Positions 7,693 through 18,907 of a stretch of 50,218 bases of DNA are shown piece after piece. How positions within the stretch are numbered: position 1 is the first letter of the stretch; the number at the start of each line of letters is the position of its first letter. A program made the translations under genes and the position numbers. The notes below the pieces were generated by a model. It did not search any database. It was not told the DNA's origin and saw nothing but the letters and a program-made list of their open reading frames with translations. Where the stretch lies: assembly GCA_016286345.1 (NCBI GenBank), contig JAEESL010000001.1, forward strand, positions 1 to 50,218, given 5' to 3'. The DNA is from Dehalococcoidales bacterium (GTDB lineage Bacteria; Chloroflexota; Dehalococcoidia; Dehalococcoidales; UBA1222).

Positions 7693-9395
7693 TATTTCTC
7701 CTCTTGGCGGATTATCGTACCGCCCATTTTTTGTGCTTCTTTAACTAAATAATCTTCACTCTGTGCAAGAAGACACTCAATCTTACAGGGTGAATTGAGA
7801 TAACTTGAAAACAGATCGGTTGCGATCTTTATATTGCTCTTATTCTCAAACATTTCCTTAAGAGTCGGATATTTGAAAGATAAAGTAAGAACCCCGTTTT
7901 TAAGGCTTACCGGTTCAACACCGTTGCTCCTCAGAATATTCATGGCCTGGGATCGCTTGATTGTATTTGAAACGTTTGAGAGAATACTCGTCCAGTTGGT
8001 CTTAAGACCTTCGAAAGTATATTTGTCTGCATATTCATTGACAGACTGACTTGTATTCACTGTGCTTTCTGCCGGTTTTGCTTCAGGCTTAACTTCAGCC
8101 TTTTTAGACTCAGTCTTTTCAGGAGCAGCTTCGACTGTTTTCTGGACGGGTTTTATTTCGTTTTCCACGGCCTTCTTAACCGGCTGGACAGGTTCTGAAA
8201 CAACAGGTTTGGGCTCGGCTTTGACGACGGGTTTAGACTCGGCCTTGGCAGCAGGTTTTGTGGCTGTCTTAACAGCTGTTTTCGGCTCTGCAGCAGGAGC
8301 TTCTTCCTCTGTGCATGCTTCCACAACACCCAGTTCCAATGGAAGGGTATTGTCTTCTGTCAGCTGATAATCAAGCTTTCCGAAAATATTGAGAAGTCTT
8401 ATGATCTCTCTCATGGGAAGCTTTTCAGACAGCTTAGTCAATTCTGCTATTTCGTCTGCTCCATAATCGAGAGCATTTTCACAGCCTGTCTTGATAAGCA
8501 TCATTGCTCTGAGTGTTCCAACTATGTCGGAATTCAGCTGTCTTAAATTGAAACCACTTCTCTGGGCATCTCCGACAGCCTGTATGCCGTCTCTGGCATT
8601 TCTGTCTGCAATATAACCGACGATCCTGCTTCCGTTCTTTCCGTCACTTGTTCCAAGCAGTTCTCTGACGTTTGCAATGGTTATGTCTTTTCCGTAATAG
8701 GAAATGACCTGCTGAAGAAGGTTCTCTGAATCTCTGAGACCGCCGCGTGAATAATTCGCGATTGCCCGCAGAGCATGTTCCTCAGCAGTGCATTCTTCAC
8801 TGTCGCAGATGTATTTCAGCTGTTTGACGATGGCATCACTGTTGATTCGTTTGAAATCAAAACGCTGGCATCTTGAAATGATGGTTGGGAGAAGCTTGTG
8901 TATTTCGGTCGTTGCCAGTACGAATTTTACATTGGGAGGCGGTTCTTCCAGAGTTTTAAGAAGGGCATTGGAAGCCGAATTGGAGAGCATGTGGACTTCA
9001 TCGATAATATAGACCTTGTATTTGGCAGTAGCCGGAACATAGCCTATTTTTTCGATAAGGTTTCTTATATCATCGACGCCTGTATGGCTGGCAGCATCGA
9101 TTTCGATTACATCAAGAGCATTTCCGTTGGTGATATCAATGCACATCTGACACTTATTGCAGGGCTCCCCCTTGCCTTCATTTGTCAGACAGTTGATCGC
9201 TTTGGCAAGTATACGTCCAGTGGATGTTTTGCCTGTTCCTCTGGGACCGCAGAAAAGATAAGCATGTGATAATCTGTCATTCGCGAGGGCATTGAGAAGA
9301 GTGGTGGTTACATGTTCCTGACCTACTACTTCAGCCAGTGATTGCGGACGGTACTTACGGTAAAAGACCTGTTGTTCTTTACTGCTCTCTATCAT
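7692..9395 (-). CDS. dnaX: DNA polymerase III subunit gamma/tau
   Basis: ATPase of the clamp loader that places the sliding clamp on primed DNA. I chose ATG 9395 (MIESSKEQQVFYRKYRPQ), the usual distance before YRKYRPQ; an in-frame TTG at 9446 would add 17 unconserved residues. Visible parts are the Walker A GPRGTGKTS, the zinc module (C...CNKCQMC), Walker B DEVHMLS, SRCQRFDF, and sensor 2 GGLRDSENLL. Domain III is followed by a low-complexity Ala/Lys/Pro/Glu linker (about residues 375-460), then a tau-like C-terminal domain. The full length of about 567 residues suggests a tau form; I found no A-rich slippery site that would produce gamma by frameshifting. There is no Shine-Dalgarno; a TATAAT ends six bases before the ATG, suggesting a leaderless transcript. 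Confidence 0.95.
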   Translation of the reverse strand: MIESSKEQQVFYRKYRPQSLAEVVGQEHVTTTLLNALANDRLSHAYLFCGPRGTGKTSTGRILAKAINCLTNEGKGEPCNKCQMCIDITNGNALDVIEIDAASHTGVDDIRNLIEKIGYVPATAKYKVYIIDEVHMLSNSASNALLKTLEEPPPNVKFVLATTEIHKLLPTIISRCQRFDFKRINSDAIVKQLKYICDSEECTAEEHALRAIANYSRGGLRDSENLLQQVISYYGKDITIANVRELLGTSDGKNGSRIVGYIADRNARDGIQAVGDAQRSGFNLRQLNSDIVGTLRAMMLIKTGCENALDYGADEIAELTKLSEKLPMREIIRLLNIFGKLDYQLTEDNTLPLELGVVEACTEEEAPAAEPKTAVKTATKPAAKAESKPVVKAEPKPVVSEPVQPVKKAVENEIKPVQKTVEAAPEKTESKKAEVKPEAKPAESTVNTSQSVNEYADKYTFEGLKTNWTSILSNVSNTIKRSQAMNILRSNGVEPVSLKNGVLTLSFKYPTLKEMFENKSNIKIATDLFSSYLNSPCKIECLLAQSEDYLVKEAQKMGGTIIRQEEK

Positions 9396-9401
9396 AGGAT
9401 T

Positions 9402-9407
9402 ATTATA
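9402..9407 (-). promoter_or_regulatory. Probable -10 element of the dnaX operon
   Basis: TATAAT on the minus strand ends six bases before the chosen dnaX ATG, which would place the transcription start at or next to the start codon. The best -35 match is weak (TTATTA, 18 bases upstream). Confidence 0.45.
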
Positions 9408-9575
9408 CTCTAATGGTCGTTCTTTTAATAATTCTAACTTATGCAACGGTCATGTTTAAAACCGAAAACAAGCGGTAAACAACGGACAAATTGGAATAAG
9501 CTGCATTATGAGAAGATGATCCTGAAACAGCTCACTAAATAATAAGAAAAGTAGTGAAAGAGAGAAGGAATTAAA

Positions 9576-10397
9576 ATGGATTTAGGTAAATATCTTGCCG
9601 ATGTCAGAAACAAAAAACCTCTTGTACACAATATTACAAATTATGTGACGGTAAATGATGTAGCAAATGCTCAGCTGGCTGTCGGCGCCAGCCCTCTTAT
9701 GTCGGACGAATTTCATGAAATGAAGGATATTGCGGCCCTTGCAAGTGCTGTAAATATCAATATCGGTACTCTCTGTGAACGCACGGTGGAAGCCATGAAT
9801 GCATCCGGAATGGCTGCAACAAGTCTTAAGAAACCTGTCGTATTTGATCCCGTCGGAGTAGGGGCAAGCAAATACAGATATGATGTCGTCAAATTCCTTC
9901 TTCAGCATTTTGATCCGACAGTCATCAAAGGCAATGCTTCAGAGATAAGAGTACTTGCTGCAGGTCTGAAGGATAAAGTCGGTATTGATGCCGCAGCTTC
10001 CGATGCGGTTACCAGAAATAACCTTGATAAGTTTGCAGTAATGGCAAAGGCTGTTGCCATAGACCGAAGATGTGTTGTCGTGATAACCGGTGCGATCGAT
10101 GTGGTTTCCGACGGAAAGAAAAGCTATGCCTGTTTCAACGGACATCCTGAAGTCACCCAGATAACCGGTATGGGATGTGTCCTCAGCGGTTTGATGGGAG
10201 CTTTTGTTGCAAATGCTGACAACAAGGTTGAAGCAGCACTTTCATGCGTATGCACCATGGGAATCGCAGAGGAGATCGGTTATTCCAATATGCTTCCGCA
10301 AGAAGGAAACTCTTCATACAGAAATCATATCATCGATGCTCTGTACAGAATGCTTCCCAGAGATGTTGATGAAAAAGCCAGATACGAAGAAGTTTAA
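9576..10397 (+). CDS. thiM: Hydroxyethylthiazole kinase
   Basis: Phosphorylates 4-methyl-5-(2-hydroxyethyl)thiazole with ATP in the thiamine salvage pathway. The 273-residue protein shows the ThiM pattern: PLVHNITNYVTVNDVANAQL at the N-terminus (substrate site), GASPLMSDE, the VFDPVGVGASKYR loop, KGNASEIRVLA, and the ribokinase-type anion hole/catalytic segment TGMGCVLSG with its conserved Cys. A purine-rich GAGAGAAGGA precedes the ATG. No other thiamine gene and no TPP-riboswitch sequence is visible nearby, so it appears to be a stand-alone salvage gene. It stands divergent from the dnaX operon and ends at a bidirectional terminator. Confidence 0.95.
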   Translation: MDLGKYLADVRNKKPLVHNITNYVTVNDVANAQLAVGASPLMSDEFHEMKDIAALASAVNINIGTLCERTVEAMNASGMAATSLKKPVVFDPVGVGASKYRYDVVKFLLQHFDPTVIKGNASEIRVLAAGLKDKVGIDAAASDAVTRNNLDKFAVMAKAVAIDRRCVVVITGAIDVVSDGKKSYACFNGHPEVTQITGMGCVLSGLMGAFVANADNKVEAALSCVCTMGIAEEIGYSNMLPQEGNSSYRNHIIDALYRMLPRDVDEKARYEEV

Positions 10398-10427
10398 TAC
10401 ATCAGATTAAGTTACTGTTTTCTGAAT

Positions 10428-10458
10428 AAAAAATCTGCATGATGAGTGCAGATTTTTT
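10428..10458. terminator. Bidirectional intrinsic terminator between thiM and the hydrolase gene
   Basis: Twelve-bp stem AAAAAATCTGCA (10428-10439) with TGCAGATTTTTT (10447-10458) around a seven-base loop. It has a T-run on the plus side and an A-run on the other, so it can end both convergent genes. Confidence 0.88.
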
Positions 10459-10469
10459 GTTTGGGATAT

Positions 10470-11213
10470 TTATTTCTCTTTTTGTTTTTTTATAAAGGAA
10501 TCTATCAATCCGGCCGTCTGTTCCTGCTGCTCTTCTGATGTTATAGATGACTGTCCGTCAAACAACTGGGTGCCGTAGTTTCCGAATTGGGAGTGGTTCC
10601 CTCCGGAGATGATATATTCCTCGGATTTCCCGTTAAGACGATTCTTTGACAGTATCCTGTCTTCTGAACCGTAGATGACGATCGTGTCATCGGCAGGATA
10701 GCTCTTGTATTCGAATGAACCAAGATGTATCAGTCCGGCTGTTTCTTCAATGTGATTTTCGGAGAACAGTGCAGCCGATGATCCTCCCAGTGAATGACCG
10801 GCAATGAACCACCTGTCTATTTCGGGATATGCATCCATGATCGTCTGCGCGGCATTGAAGTCCAGTACTGCGAGGTGCAGGAAAGGCTTGGAAATAAAAC
10901 ATATATATCCGAAGTCCTGAAGTTTCGACATAAGAGGAAGATAAGAAGTGCTGTCAATATTGGCGCCCGGATATAGGATGATGCCTGTCTTATCTGTCTG
11001 ACTGTCATAACCTGCAGGTGTCAGTACATACCATTTATCTGTTGATTCGAGCTTTTCATCTGAATTAAGTTCAGAGCCGTTGAGCACTGCGAGGGCAGTG
11101 CTGTCGGCTTTGTAGTGCATCCCAACAAAATAGATGATATTCAATATCAAAAGCAGGATCAGAGCTGTGAAAAATGTCAGAATGATCCTCTTTTTTGTTT
11201 TCTTTTTTGCCAT
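10470..11213 (-). CDS. Membrane-anchored alpha/beta hydrolase
   Basis: Protein of 247 residues. A positively charged start (MAKKKTKKR) and one hydrophobic helix (about 10-31) form a signal anchor, so the catalytic domain should face outwards. The alpha/beta hydrolase triad is readable: nucleophile Ser in GHSLGG (about residues 139-144), acid Asp in IVIYGSEDRIL, and His in SGGNHSQFG. The strand-turn GIILYPGANIDSTSYLP supplies the oxyanion side. The family has esterase, lipase or dienelactone-hydrolase-like members; the substrate is unknown. It follows the terminator of the CetZ-like gene and appears to be expressed separately. Confidence 0.85.
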   Translation of the reverse strand: MAKKKTKKRIILTFFTALILLLILNIIYFVGMHYKADSTALAVLNGSELNSDEKLESTDKWYVLTPAGYDSQTDKTGIILYPGANIDSTSYLPLMSKLQDFGYICFISKPFLHLAVLDFNAAQTIMDAYPEIDRWFIAGHSLGGSSAALFSENHIEETAGLIHLGSFEYKSYPADDTIVIYGSEDRILSKNRLNGKSEEYIISGGNHSQFGNYGTQLFDGQSSITSEEQQEQTAGLIDSFIKKQKEK

Positions 11214-11221
11214 ATATGCAT

Positions 11222-11256
11222 AAAAAATGCAGGAGTCTCTTCCCCTGCATTTTTTT
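11222..11256 (-). terminator. Intrinsic terminator after the CetZ-like gene
   Basis: Stem AAAAAATGCAGG (11222-11233) with CCTGCATTTTTT (11244-11255), loop of ten bases. The minus-strand transcript leaves it through a run of Ts. It lies between the tubulin-like gene and the hydrolase gene and may also act in reverse. Confidence 0.85.
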
Positions 11257-11273
11257 GATCTCTTTCTTAAATC

Positions 11274-12443
11274 TTAAAATACTGTCGGAACGTCTCTGGC
11301 AGCATCTTCAATGTTCTGGAGTTTTTCCTGAACCTGCTGCTGTCTCATCTTCATGACAGGCATAAGCTGGGTTGATCTGGTGTAGTAATCACGTACGATA
11401 GGTATATCAGCCAGTTCACTGAGGATAACAGTGATATCCATCTGTGAATCACCGCTGGGATAATCTCCATTTCGGATAATGGCATTGGGCGCCAGATCTT
11501 TAAGCCAGTCGCCTAACTCCTTGATAAGTCCCATGTTCATTTCTTTTGCAGGGGCCGAAATCAGATACATTGCTCTGCCTGCGTCAGCGGCATCACACTG
11601 TGCAGATAATTCGGAGATTGCCTTATCCATAATCTGAATACCCTTGTGAGTTTCACCGCTCTTATCAATGAAGTTTCCTTTGTTGAAACCAAGTGACCAG
11701 CCGAGTCGTGAAGAGCTGTGACCGAGTACTGTCCAGCCTGAAAGACTCTGAATGGTATCACCGGCATCAAGAGTCTTGGAACCGACTTTCTTTGCTTTCT
11801 TTTCTTCACCGGCGCAGAGCAGGTTGTAGAAAGGTTCGACCATTGCTTCATTGATCTGATTAAGATTGTATCTGAGTGACTGTTCTTTCTGAACATATCG
11901 CTGGTTGTCTACCAGGAAAACACAGTCTGCAACAGATGATACAGACTTCAGACAGACTGCTGTGTTGTATACGGCTCTTTCTTCATTCTGTCGTTCATGT
12001 TCAAACGGAAGAATGACCATTGCATATACGGGCTTTTCGTAATATCTTTCCTTCACGGTCTTGACCATGATGGGAAGGGAACCTGAACCGGTGCCGCCGC
12101 CGGCACTTGCGATGAGCATGAATGCATCTGCTTCATAGAAGTTCTTGGTGTTTCGCATTGCATCAATTACTTTATCTGCATCTTCCTTTGCGATTTCTGC
12201 AGCAAGTTCATTGATCTTGCCTACACCATGACCGCCGGTCTTTCTGCTTCCGATCAGGATTCTGTGCTGATAGTCGGGTTTAATGTGAACAAGACCGCTG
12301 AGATCAGCAGAATCTGTGTTTACAGCAAAGACTCCCGGACAGATTTCAATGCCGCGCTGTGCACGGGCTTTTTTATTCAGTCGGGCAAATTCATCTGCGA
12401 TTCTTGAACCGCACTGCCCGAGCCCGATTATCATTAATTTCAT
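11274..12443 (-). CDS. CetZ/FtsZ-like tubulin-superfamily GTPase
   Basis: Protein of 389 residues with a tubulin/FtsZ GTPase fold. The N-terminal nucleotide loop is GLGQCGSRI (residues 7-15), the tubulin signature is SAGGGTGSG (113-121), and the T7-like catalytic loop has LDAGDTIQSL (D226, D229). Several segments match archaeal CetZ more closely than bacterial FtsZ as I recall those families: GHGVGKINELAAEIAKED, EADAFMLIASAGGGTGSG, KPVYAMVILP, and NQINEAM. There is no C-terminal FtsZ tail peptide; the protein ends in a Gln/Glu-rich helix. CetZ proteins control cell shape in haloarchaea; what a bacterial homologue does is unknown. SD GGAGG precedes the ATG. It lies 71 bases downstream of gap with its own likely promoter. 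Confidence 0.85.
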   Translation of the reverse strand: MKLMIIGLGQCGSRIADEFARLNKKARAQRGIEICPGVFAVNTDSADLSGLVHIKPDYQHRILIGSRKTGGHGVGKINELAAEIAKEDADKVIDAMRNTKNFYEADAFMLIASAGGGTGSGSLPIMVKTVKERYYEKPVYAMVILPFEHERQNEERAVYNTAVCLKSVSSVADCVFLVDNQRYVQKEQSLRYNLNQINEAMVEPFYNLLCAGEEKKAKKVGSKTLDAGDTIQSLSGWTVLGHSSSRLGWSLGFNKGNFIDKSGETHKGIQIMDKAISELSAQCDAADAGRAMYLISAPAKEMNMGLIKELGDWLKDLAPNAIIRNGDYPSGDSQMDITVILSELADIPIVRDYYTRSTQLMPVMKMRQQQVQEKLQNIEDAARDVPTVF

Positions 12444-12484
12444 GCGTTAATACCTCCAACGCTTATAAGGTAGTCTAATAGCTA

Positions 12485-12514
12485 ATTCTAACTAGTACGC
12501 TTCGTGGCTGTCAA
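12485..12514 (-). promoter_or_regulatory. Probable sigma-70-type promoter of the CetZ-like gene
   Basis: On the minus strand TTGACA (12509-12514) is separated by 18 bases from TAGAAT (12485-12490). The -35 abuts the gap stop codon, so the tubulin-like gene can be transcribed independently of gap and eno. Confidence 0.6.
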
Positions 12515-13528
12515 TTAAAACCCGAAGCTTCCTATGTAAGCAATCAGGTCTGACAGTCTGGTACTGTAACCCCATTCATTGTCATACCATGCAAGTATCT
12601 TAACCATATTGCCGCCGATGACCATCGTGCTGAGTGAATCAACAATGGATGAATAGGCATTTCCCTTGAAGTCCATGCTTACAAGAGGCTCATCACAGTA
12701 TTCAAGGTAGCCCTTGAGATAGGTCAGGGAAGCTTCCTTGAATGCTTCGTTGATCTGTTCCTTTGTTACATCACATTTCAGTTCTGCGACAAGATCGATT
12801 GCTGAAACGGTTGTTGTCGGTACCCGGAGTGAAACTCCGTGAAGTTTTCCTTCGAGTTCGGGGATCACAAGTCCTATTGCCTTTGCGGCACCTGTTGATG
12901 TGGGAATGATATTGGAACAGGCAGCTCTTGCTCTTCTTGGATCCTTGTGAGTGACATCCTGAAGTTTCTGATCGTTAGTATAGGAATGAACGGTTGTCAT
13001 CATACCTTTTACGATGCCGAATTTATCGTTGAGGACTTTACAGATAGGGGCAAGACCGTTGGTCGTACATGATGCATTTGAAATGATTTTGTCCTTGGCA
13101 GGATCATAATCCTTGTTGTTGACGCCCATGACGAATGTACCGTCGACATTTTTGCCGGGAGCGGAAATGATTACCTTTTTTGCACCTGAATTAATATGGG
13201 CTACCGCTTTTGTACCGTCAGTAAAGACTCCTGTTGATTCGATAACAACATCCACACCGTATTCTCCCCAGGGAATGTTGTTGGGGTCTTTTTCTGAAAA
13301 AGTATGGATCTTTTTTCCGTTTATTATGATTGAATCATCTGTGCTTTCAACATCGCCTTCAAATCTGCCGTATGTTGAATCCCATTTGAAAAGATGGGCG
13401 TTGGCAGGTGCGGTTGAGAGATCGTTCACAGCAACAAGTTCGATTTCATCACTGTGATATTTATACATGCATCTTGTAGTAAGTCTGCCGATTCGACCGA
13501 AACCGTTGATACCGACCCTAGTAACCAT
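12515..13528 (-). CDS. gap: Glyceraldehyde-3-phosphate dehydrogenase, type I
   Basis: Oxidises glyceraldehyde 3-phosphate to 1,3-bisphosphoglycerate with NAD in glycolysis, or runs in reverse in gluconeogenesis. The 337 residues are typical. The Rossmann start is VGINGFGRIGR; Asp in AVNDLS (about residue 36) points to NAD rather than NADP. The catalytic Cys154 sits in SNASCTTNGLAP, and the C-terminal WYDNEWGYSTR segment is conserved. Its ATG lies 23 bases after the eno stop, so the two are probably co-transcribed from pth onward. Confidence 0.97.
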   Translation of the reverse strand: MVTRVGINGFGRIGRLTTRCMYKYHSDEIELVAVNDLSTAPANAHLFKWDSTYGRFEGDVESTDDSIIINGKKIHTFSEKDPNNIPWGEYGVDVVIESTGVFTDGTKAVAHINSGAKKVIISAPGKNVDGTFVMGVNNKDYDPAKDKIISNASCTTNGLAPICKVLNDKFGIVKGMMTTVHSYTNDQKLQDVTHKDPRRARAACSNIIPTSTGAAKAIGLVIPELEGKLHGVSLRVPTTTVSAIDLVAELKCDVTKEQINEAFKEASLTYLKGYLEYCDEPLVSMDFKGNAYSSIVDSLSTMVIGGNMVKILAWYDNEWGYSTRLSDLIAYIGSFGF

Positions 13529-13551
13529 TTCTCTCTCCTGTTTTTTTTATT

Positions 13552-14826
13552 TTATTTAGTAAAGGCAGTTATGCCTGCATATTCCGCTTTGTCACCGAGC
13601 ATTCGTTCAATCCTCAGCAGACGGTTGTACTTTGCAGTTCGCTCACCTCTGCATGTGGCACCGGTCTTGATCTGACCTGTTCCGAATGCAACGGCAAGAT
13701 CTGCAATCGTTGTGTCTTCTGTTTCACCGCTTCTGTGTGAAATTATTGCCTTCCATCCGGCATCCCTTACCATCTTTATCGCATTGATCGTTTCGGTAAG
13801 AGTGCCGATCTGATTAAGTTTGATGAGTACTGCATTTCCGGCGTTTTCTTCGATGCCTTTCTTTATTCGTTCGGTGTTGGTTACGAATAAATCATCTCCG
13901 ACCAGCTGAATTCTGCCGCCCAGATTCTTGGTGAGCAGTTTCCATCCTGACCAGTCATCTTCAGCCATGCCGTCTTCGATGCTGATGATAGGGTATTCGA
14001 CATTAAGTCTTGTATAGTATTCAACCATCGTTGAATTGTTAAGCATAAGATTATCTTTTTTAAGTGTATAAATACCGTTTTTGAAGAATTCACTTGATGC
14101 TACATCAAGTGCAATGGCACATTGTTCTCCGACCGTGTAGTCTGCATCCTCTATTGCCTGCTTGATCATTTCACACGGTTCTCTGTTGTCATCAACAGCA
14201 GGTGAAAAACCGCCTTCGTCACCGACATTGGTCGAATATTTTGAATTTGTAAGCAGTGTTTTAAGCCACTGATAAACTTCGGCTCCCATACGCAGTGCAT
14301 CACGATATGTCGGAGCACCGACGGGAACTATCATATATTCCTGAAAATCAGTTGCATCGGCTGCATGTTTGCCGCCGTTGATGATGTTCATCATGGGAAC
14401 CGGCAATATATGTGCATCGGGATTCAGATAGGCAAAGAGCTCCTTCTTTGCTGAATTTGCTGCGGCGTGGACCGCTGCAAGTGATACGCCGAGAATGGCA
14501 TTTGCACCGAGCTTTTCCTTGTTCGGAGTGCCGTCGAGATCGATCATTTTCCTGTCGATCGCTTCCTGATCCTCGATGTTCATTTTTTCAAGTTCAGGTG
14601 CAATTATGTTTTCAATATTGTGAATTGCATTGCGTACACCTTTGCCGCGGAATCTCTCCTTATCTCCGTCTCTCAGCTCAAGTGCTTCATGAGATCCGGT
14701 GGAAGCACCTGAAGGAACTGCAGCTGAACCTGTGACTCCGTTGCTCAGTTCCACTGTGACTTCGATTGTGGGATTTCCTCTTGAATCAAGTATTTCCAAT
14801 GCATCTATATTACTGATTTGTTCCAT
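13552..14826 (-). CDS. eno: Enolase
   Basis: Interconverts 2-phosphoglycerate and phosphoenolpyruvate. The 424 residues cover the full protein: [14 protein letters not shown] at the N-terminus, [17 protein letters not shown] flexible loop, the metal/acid region [10 protein letters not shown], Asp in ALDVASSEF and [11 protein letters not shown], catalytic Lys in [12 protein letters not shown], and [17 protein letters not shown]. The start overlaps the end of the upstream LOG-like gene by 17 bases. Gene order pth, LOG-like, eno, gap on one strand suggests a housekeeping operon. Confidence 0.97.
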   Translation of the reverse strand: MEQISNIDALEILDSRGNPTIEVTVELSNGVTGSAAVPSGASTGSHEALELRDGDKERFRGKGVRNAIHNIENIIAPELEKMNIEDQEAIDRKMIDLDGTPNKEKLGANAILGVSLAAVHAAANSAKKELFAYLNPDAHILPVPMMNIINGGKHAADATDFQEYMIVPVGAPTYRDALRMGAEVYQWLKTLLTNSKYSTNVGDEGGFSPAVDDNREPCEMIKQAIEDADYTVGEQCAIALDVASSEFFKNGIYTLKKDNLMLNNSTMVEYYTRLNVEYPIISIEDGMAEDDWSGWKLLTKNLGGRIQLVGDDLFVTNTERIKKGIEENAGNAVLIKLNQIGTLTETINAIKMVRDAGWKAIISHRSGETEDTTIADLAVAFGTGQIKTGATCRGERTAKYNRLLRIERMLGDKAEYAGITAFTK

Positions 14827-15337
14827 CTTTCTCTCCTTTTATGATCTTTAAAGCTAAGGCAACTGCTTCAACGGGATCATCACATCTGGTGATAGGGGAT
14901 TCCTCTCCTTCGCCATTGACCAGATGCCATGATTTCACGCCTATTACGGGTATGCCGTAATACAAAGCGAAAGCAATTTCAGAAAGCGTACCGTAATGCC
15001 CTCCGACAGCAATGGCAACCTGTCCGTTGGAAGCCATCATTGCATTCCTAGTGAATCCGATTCCTGTCATTATCGGCATATCGACATATGCGTTTTGGAA
15101 TGAGGTGTCACTGGTAGGTAGAATACCGATGGTCATTCCTCCTTCGGCTTTTGCCCCGCGGCATACGGCTTCCATTACACCAGGACCTCCTCCGCATACG
15201 ACTACAGCTCCTGCTTTGGCTATCTCACGGCCTACGATTTCAGCATCTTTAACGTTCTGTTCAGTCGGGTTTGCTGCACCGAGCACAGCTATTCTGATCT
15301 TGTCCCCAAGCATTGCGCGGCCGGTCATTTCAGTCAT
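14810..15337 (-). CDS. LOG-like / TIGR00725 Rossmann-fold nucleotide-binding protein
   Basis: Protein of 175 residues resembling the TIGR00725/lysine-decarboxylase-like (LOG) group. After a short leader comes [15 protein letters not shown], then [25 protein letters not shown] and [16 protein letters not shown], the counterparts of the PGGxGTxxE phosphoribohydrolase motif. Some members are described as molybdenum-cofactor carrier-like; classical LOG members cleave nucleotide 5'-monophosphates. Which applies here is not settled by sequence. It overlaps pth by four bases (ATGA) and eno by 17, so it is firmly inside the operon. Confidence 0.8.
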   Translation of the reverse strand: MTEMTGRAMLGDKIRIAVLGAANPTEQNVKDAEIVGREIAKAGAVVVCGGGPGVMEAVCRGAKAEGGMTIGILPTSDTSFQNAYVDMPIMTGIGFTRNAMMASNGQVAIAVGGHYGTLSEIAFALYYGIPVIGVKSWHLVNGEGEESPITRCDDPVEAVALALKIIKGEKDGTNQ

Positions 15338-15933
15338 TGCTCGTCCTTCCCGTCGTTGCTTTTTTTTTCTGAACCGTTGTATTTATTCATTGCATATTCA
15401 ACACCGTTTTCTATGATGTCGATTACTGCTTCACATGCTTTATCAATTGATGTATTGAGTTCCTGCTTTTCTTCTTTTGTGAAGTTTTCAAGAACATAAT
15501 CGATCACTTCGTCTTTCTGATGTGATGGATGCCCGATTCCGAGTTTTATCCTTGTGAAGTCCTGGGTGGCTGTCTTTGCAATGATGGATTTGATACCATT
15601 GTGACCGCCTGCGCTTCCGCCTGATCTTATCCTCAGTTTGGCAACAGGCAGGTCCATATCGTCATGGATAACGATCAGATCTTCCTTGCTGACCTTGAAT
15701 TTGCGCATGAGAGCATTTACGGATTCACCGGAATTGTTCATATAAGTCTGGGGACGGGCTAAAACAACATCGGTACCATTGATGGTACCGTGTGCAGTCC
15801 TGGCATTGCATTCCTTTTTTGAAAATGATGCGCCTATTTTTTTAGATAACTGTGATACGGCCATGAACCCGACGTTGTGACGGGAGCCTTTGTAGTAATC
15901 ACCGGGATTTCCAAGACCTACAATTAACTTCAT
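15334..15933 (-). CDS. pth: Peptidyl-tRNA hydrolase
   Basis: Recycles peptidyl-tRNAs that drop off ribosomes. The 199 residues hold the family landmarks: IVGLGNPGDYY (start), the catalytic His in RHNVGFMAV, ARPQTYMNNSGESV, the acid in VIHDDMDLP, and GGSAGGHNGIKSI. The C-terminal tail is charged ([13 protein letters not shown]). It is the first gene of the minus-strand pth/LOG-like/eno/gap group and is divergent from ligA across about 110 bases. Confidence 0.96.
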   Translation of the reverse strand: MKLIVGLGNPGDYYKGSRHNVGFMAVSQLSKKIGASFSKKECNARTAHGTINGTDVVLARPQTYMNNSGESVNALMRKFKVSKEDLIVIHDDMDLPVAKLRIRSGGSAGGHNGIKSIIAKTATQDFTRIKLGIGHPSHQKDEVIDYVLENFTKEEKQELNTSIDKACEAVIDIIENGVEYAMNKYNGSEKKSNDGKDEQ

Positions 15934-16007
15934 TGTGTCTTATATTTTAACCTATTGAAAGTTTCTTGAAAACTTGTCTTTGTAGTATTCTGGTCTCTTC
16001 ACAATGA

Positions 16008-18107
<2,100 letters not shown>

Positions 18108-18109
18108 TC

Positions 18110-18781
18110 ATGAACCTGACGGACCGTCTGTTCTCATTACAGGATCCGGAATATCGTGATTTTTCAGCAAAGCTTATGCCGAATGTTGATAAGTCGACTG
18201 TGATTGGTGTCAGAACACCCCAGTTAAGGAAATTAGCCAGGGAAATCTACAGGGAAGGGAATTATCAGACATTCCTCCATAATCTGCCCCATAAATACTA
18301 TGAGGAAAACAATCTTCACGGATTCCTTATTGAACAGATCAGGGATCCGAAGGAATATCTTCAGGAAATAGAAAAGTTGCTTCCTTATATAGACAACTGG
18401 GCAACATGTGATCTTATCCACCCGAAGTGTCTTAAGAAGGATCCTGAGCTTGTAATCAAGCACGTAAAGAAGTGGCTTGGTTCCAGCCATACTTATACTG
18501 TCAGATACGGTATAGGAGTTCTGCTAAGCGATTTTCTGGACGAACTGTTCAGGCCTGATTATCTTGACTGGGTTGCCGGTGTAAAAAGTGATGAGTACTA
18601 CATCAATATGATGAGAGCATGGTACTTTGCAACTGCTCTGGCAAAACAGTACAAAGCTGCAATCCCTTTTATTGAGAATGGCCTTCTGGATAAATGGACC
18701 CATAACAGAACGATACAGAAAGCTGTTGAAAGCTACCGTATACCTGATGATGTCAAATCTTATCTGAAACAATTCCGTTAA
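18110..18781 (+). CDS. AlkD-like DNA alkylation repair protein
   Basis: Predicted DNA glycosylase of 223 residues built of HEAT-like helical repeats, as in AlkC/AlkD proteins that remove alkylated bases. Supporting segments are GVRTPQLRKLAREIYR, the conserved WATCDLI (where AlkD members carry an active-site Trp and Asp), KKWLGSSHTYTVRYGIGVLL, YINMMRAWYFATALAKQY, and WTHNRTIQKAVESYRI. The ATG lies two bases after the ligA stop, implying translational coupling of two repair functions. Substrate specificity cannot be read from sequence. Confidence 0.88.
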   Translation: MNLTDRLFSLQDPEYRDFSAKLMPNVDKSTVIGVRTPQLRKLAREIYREGNYQTFLHNLPHKYYEENNLHGFLIEQIRDPKEYLQEIEKLLPYIDNWATCDLIHPKCLKKDPELVIKHVKKWLGSSHTYTVRYGIGVLLSDFLDELFRPDYLDWVAGVKSDEYYINMMRAWYFATALAKQYKAAIPFIENGLLDKWTHNRTIQKAVESYRIPDDVKSYLKQFR

Positions 18782-18907
18782 TCATAATCAGTTTTTATCG
18801 AATTATCAGCTATCCCCAGTTAACTATAAAATTCGCTTATATGATTGATTATTTAGCTTTATTTAAGGATAATATATTGGTAGGTGAAGTTTTGGAGGTC
18901 AGTAATA

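Noticed and set aside
7692-9395. Programmed frameshift in dnaX giving gamma as well as tau
   Set aside because: I looked for an A-rich slippery heptamer followed by a hairpin before the Ala/Lys/Pro linker and found none convincing.
9447-9575. TPP riboswitch before thiM
   Set aside because: The region is short and lacks the conserved CTGAGA and thi-box CCTGATC-type segments; TGATCCTGAAAC is only a superficial likeness.
13113-13457. Open frame opposite gap
   Set aside because: It lies wholly inside the well-conserved gap gene on the other strand and shows no start site or domain of its own.
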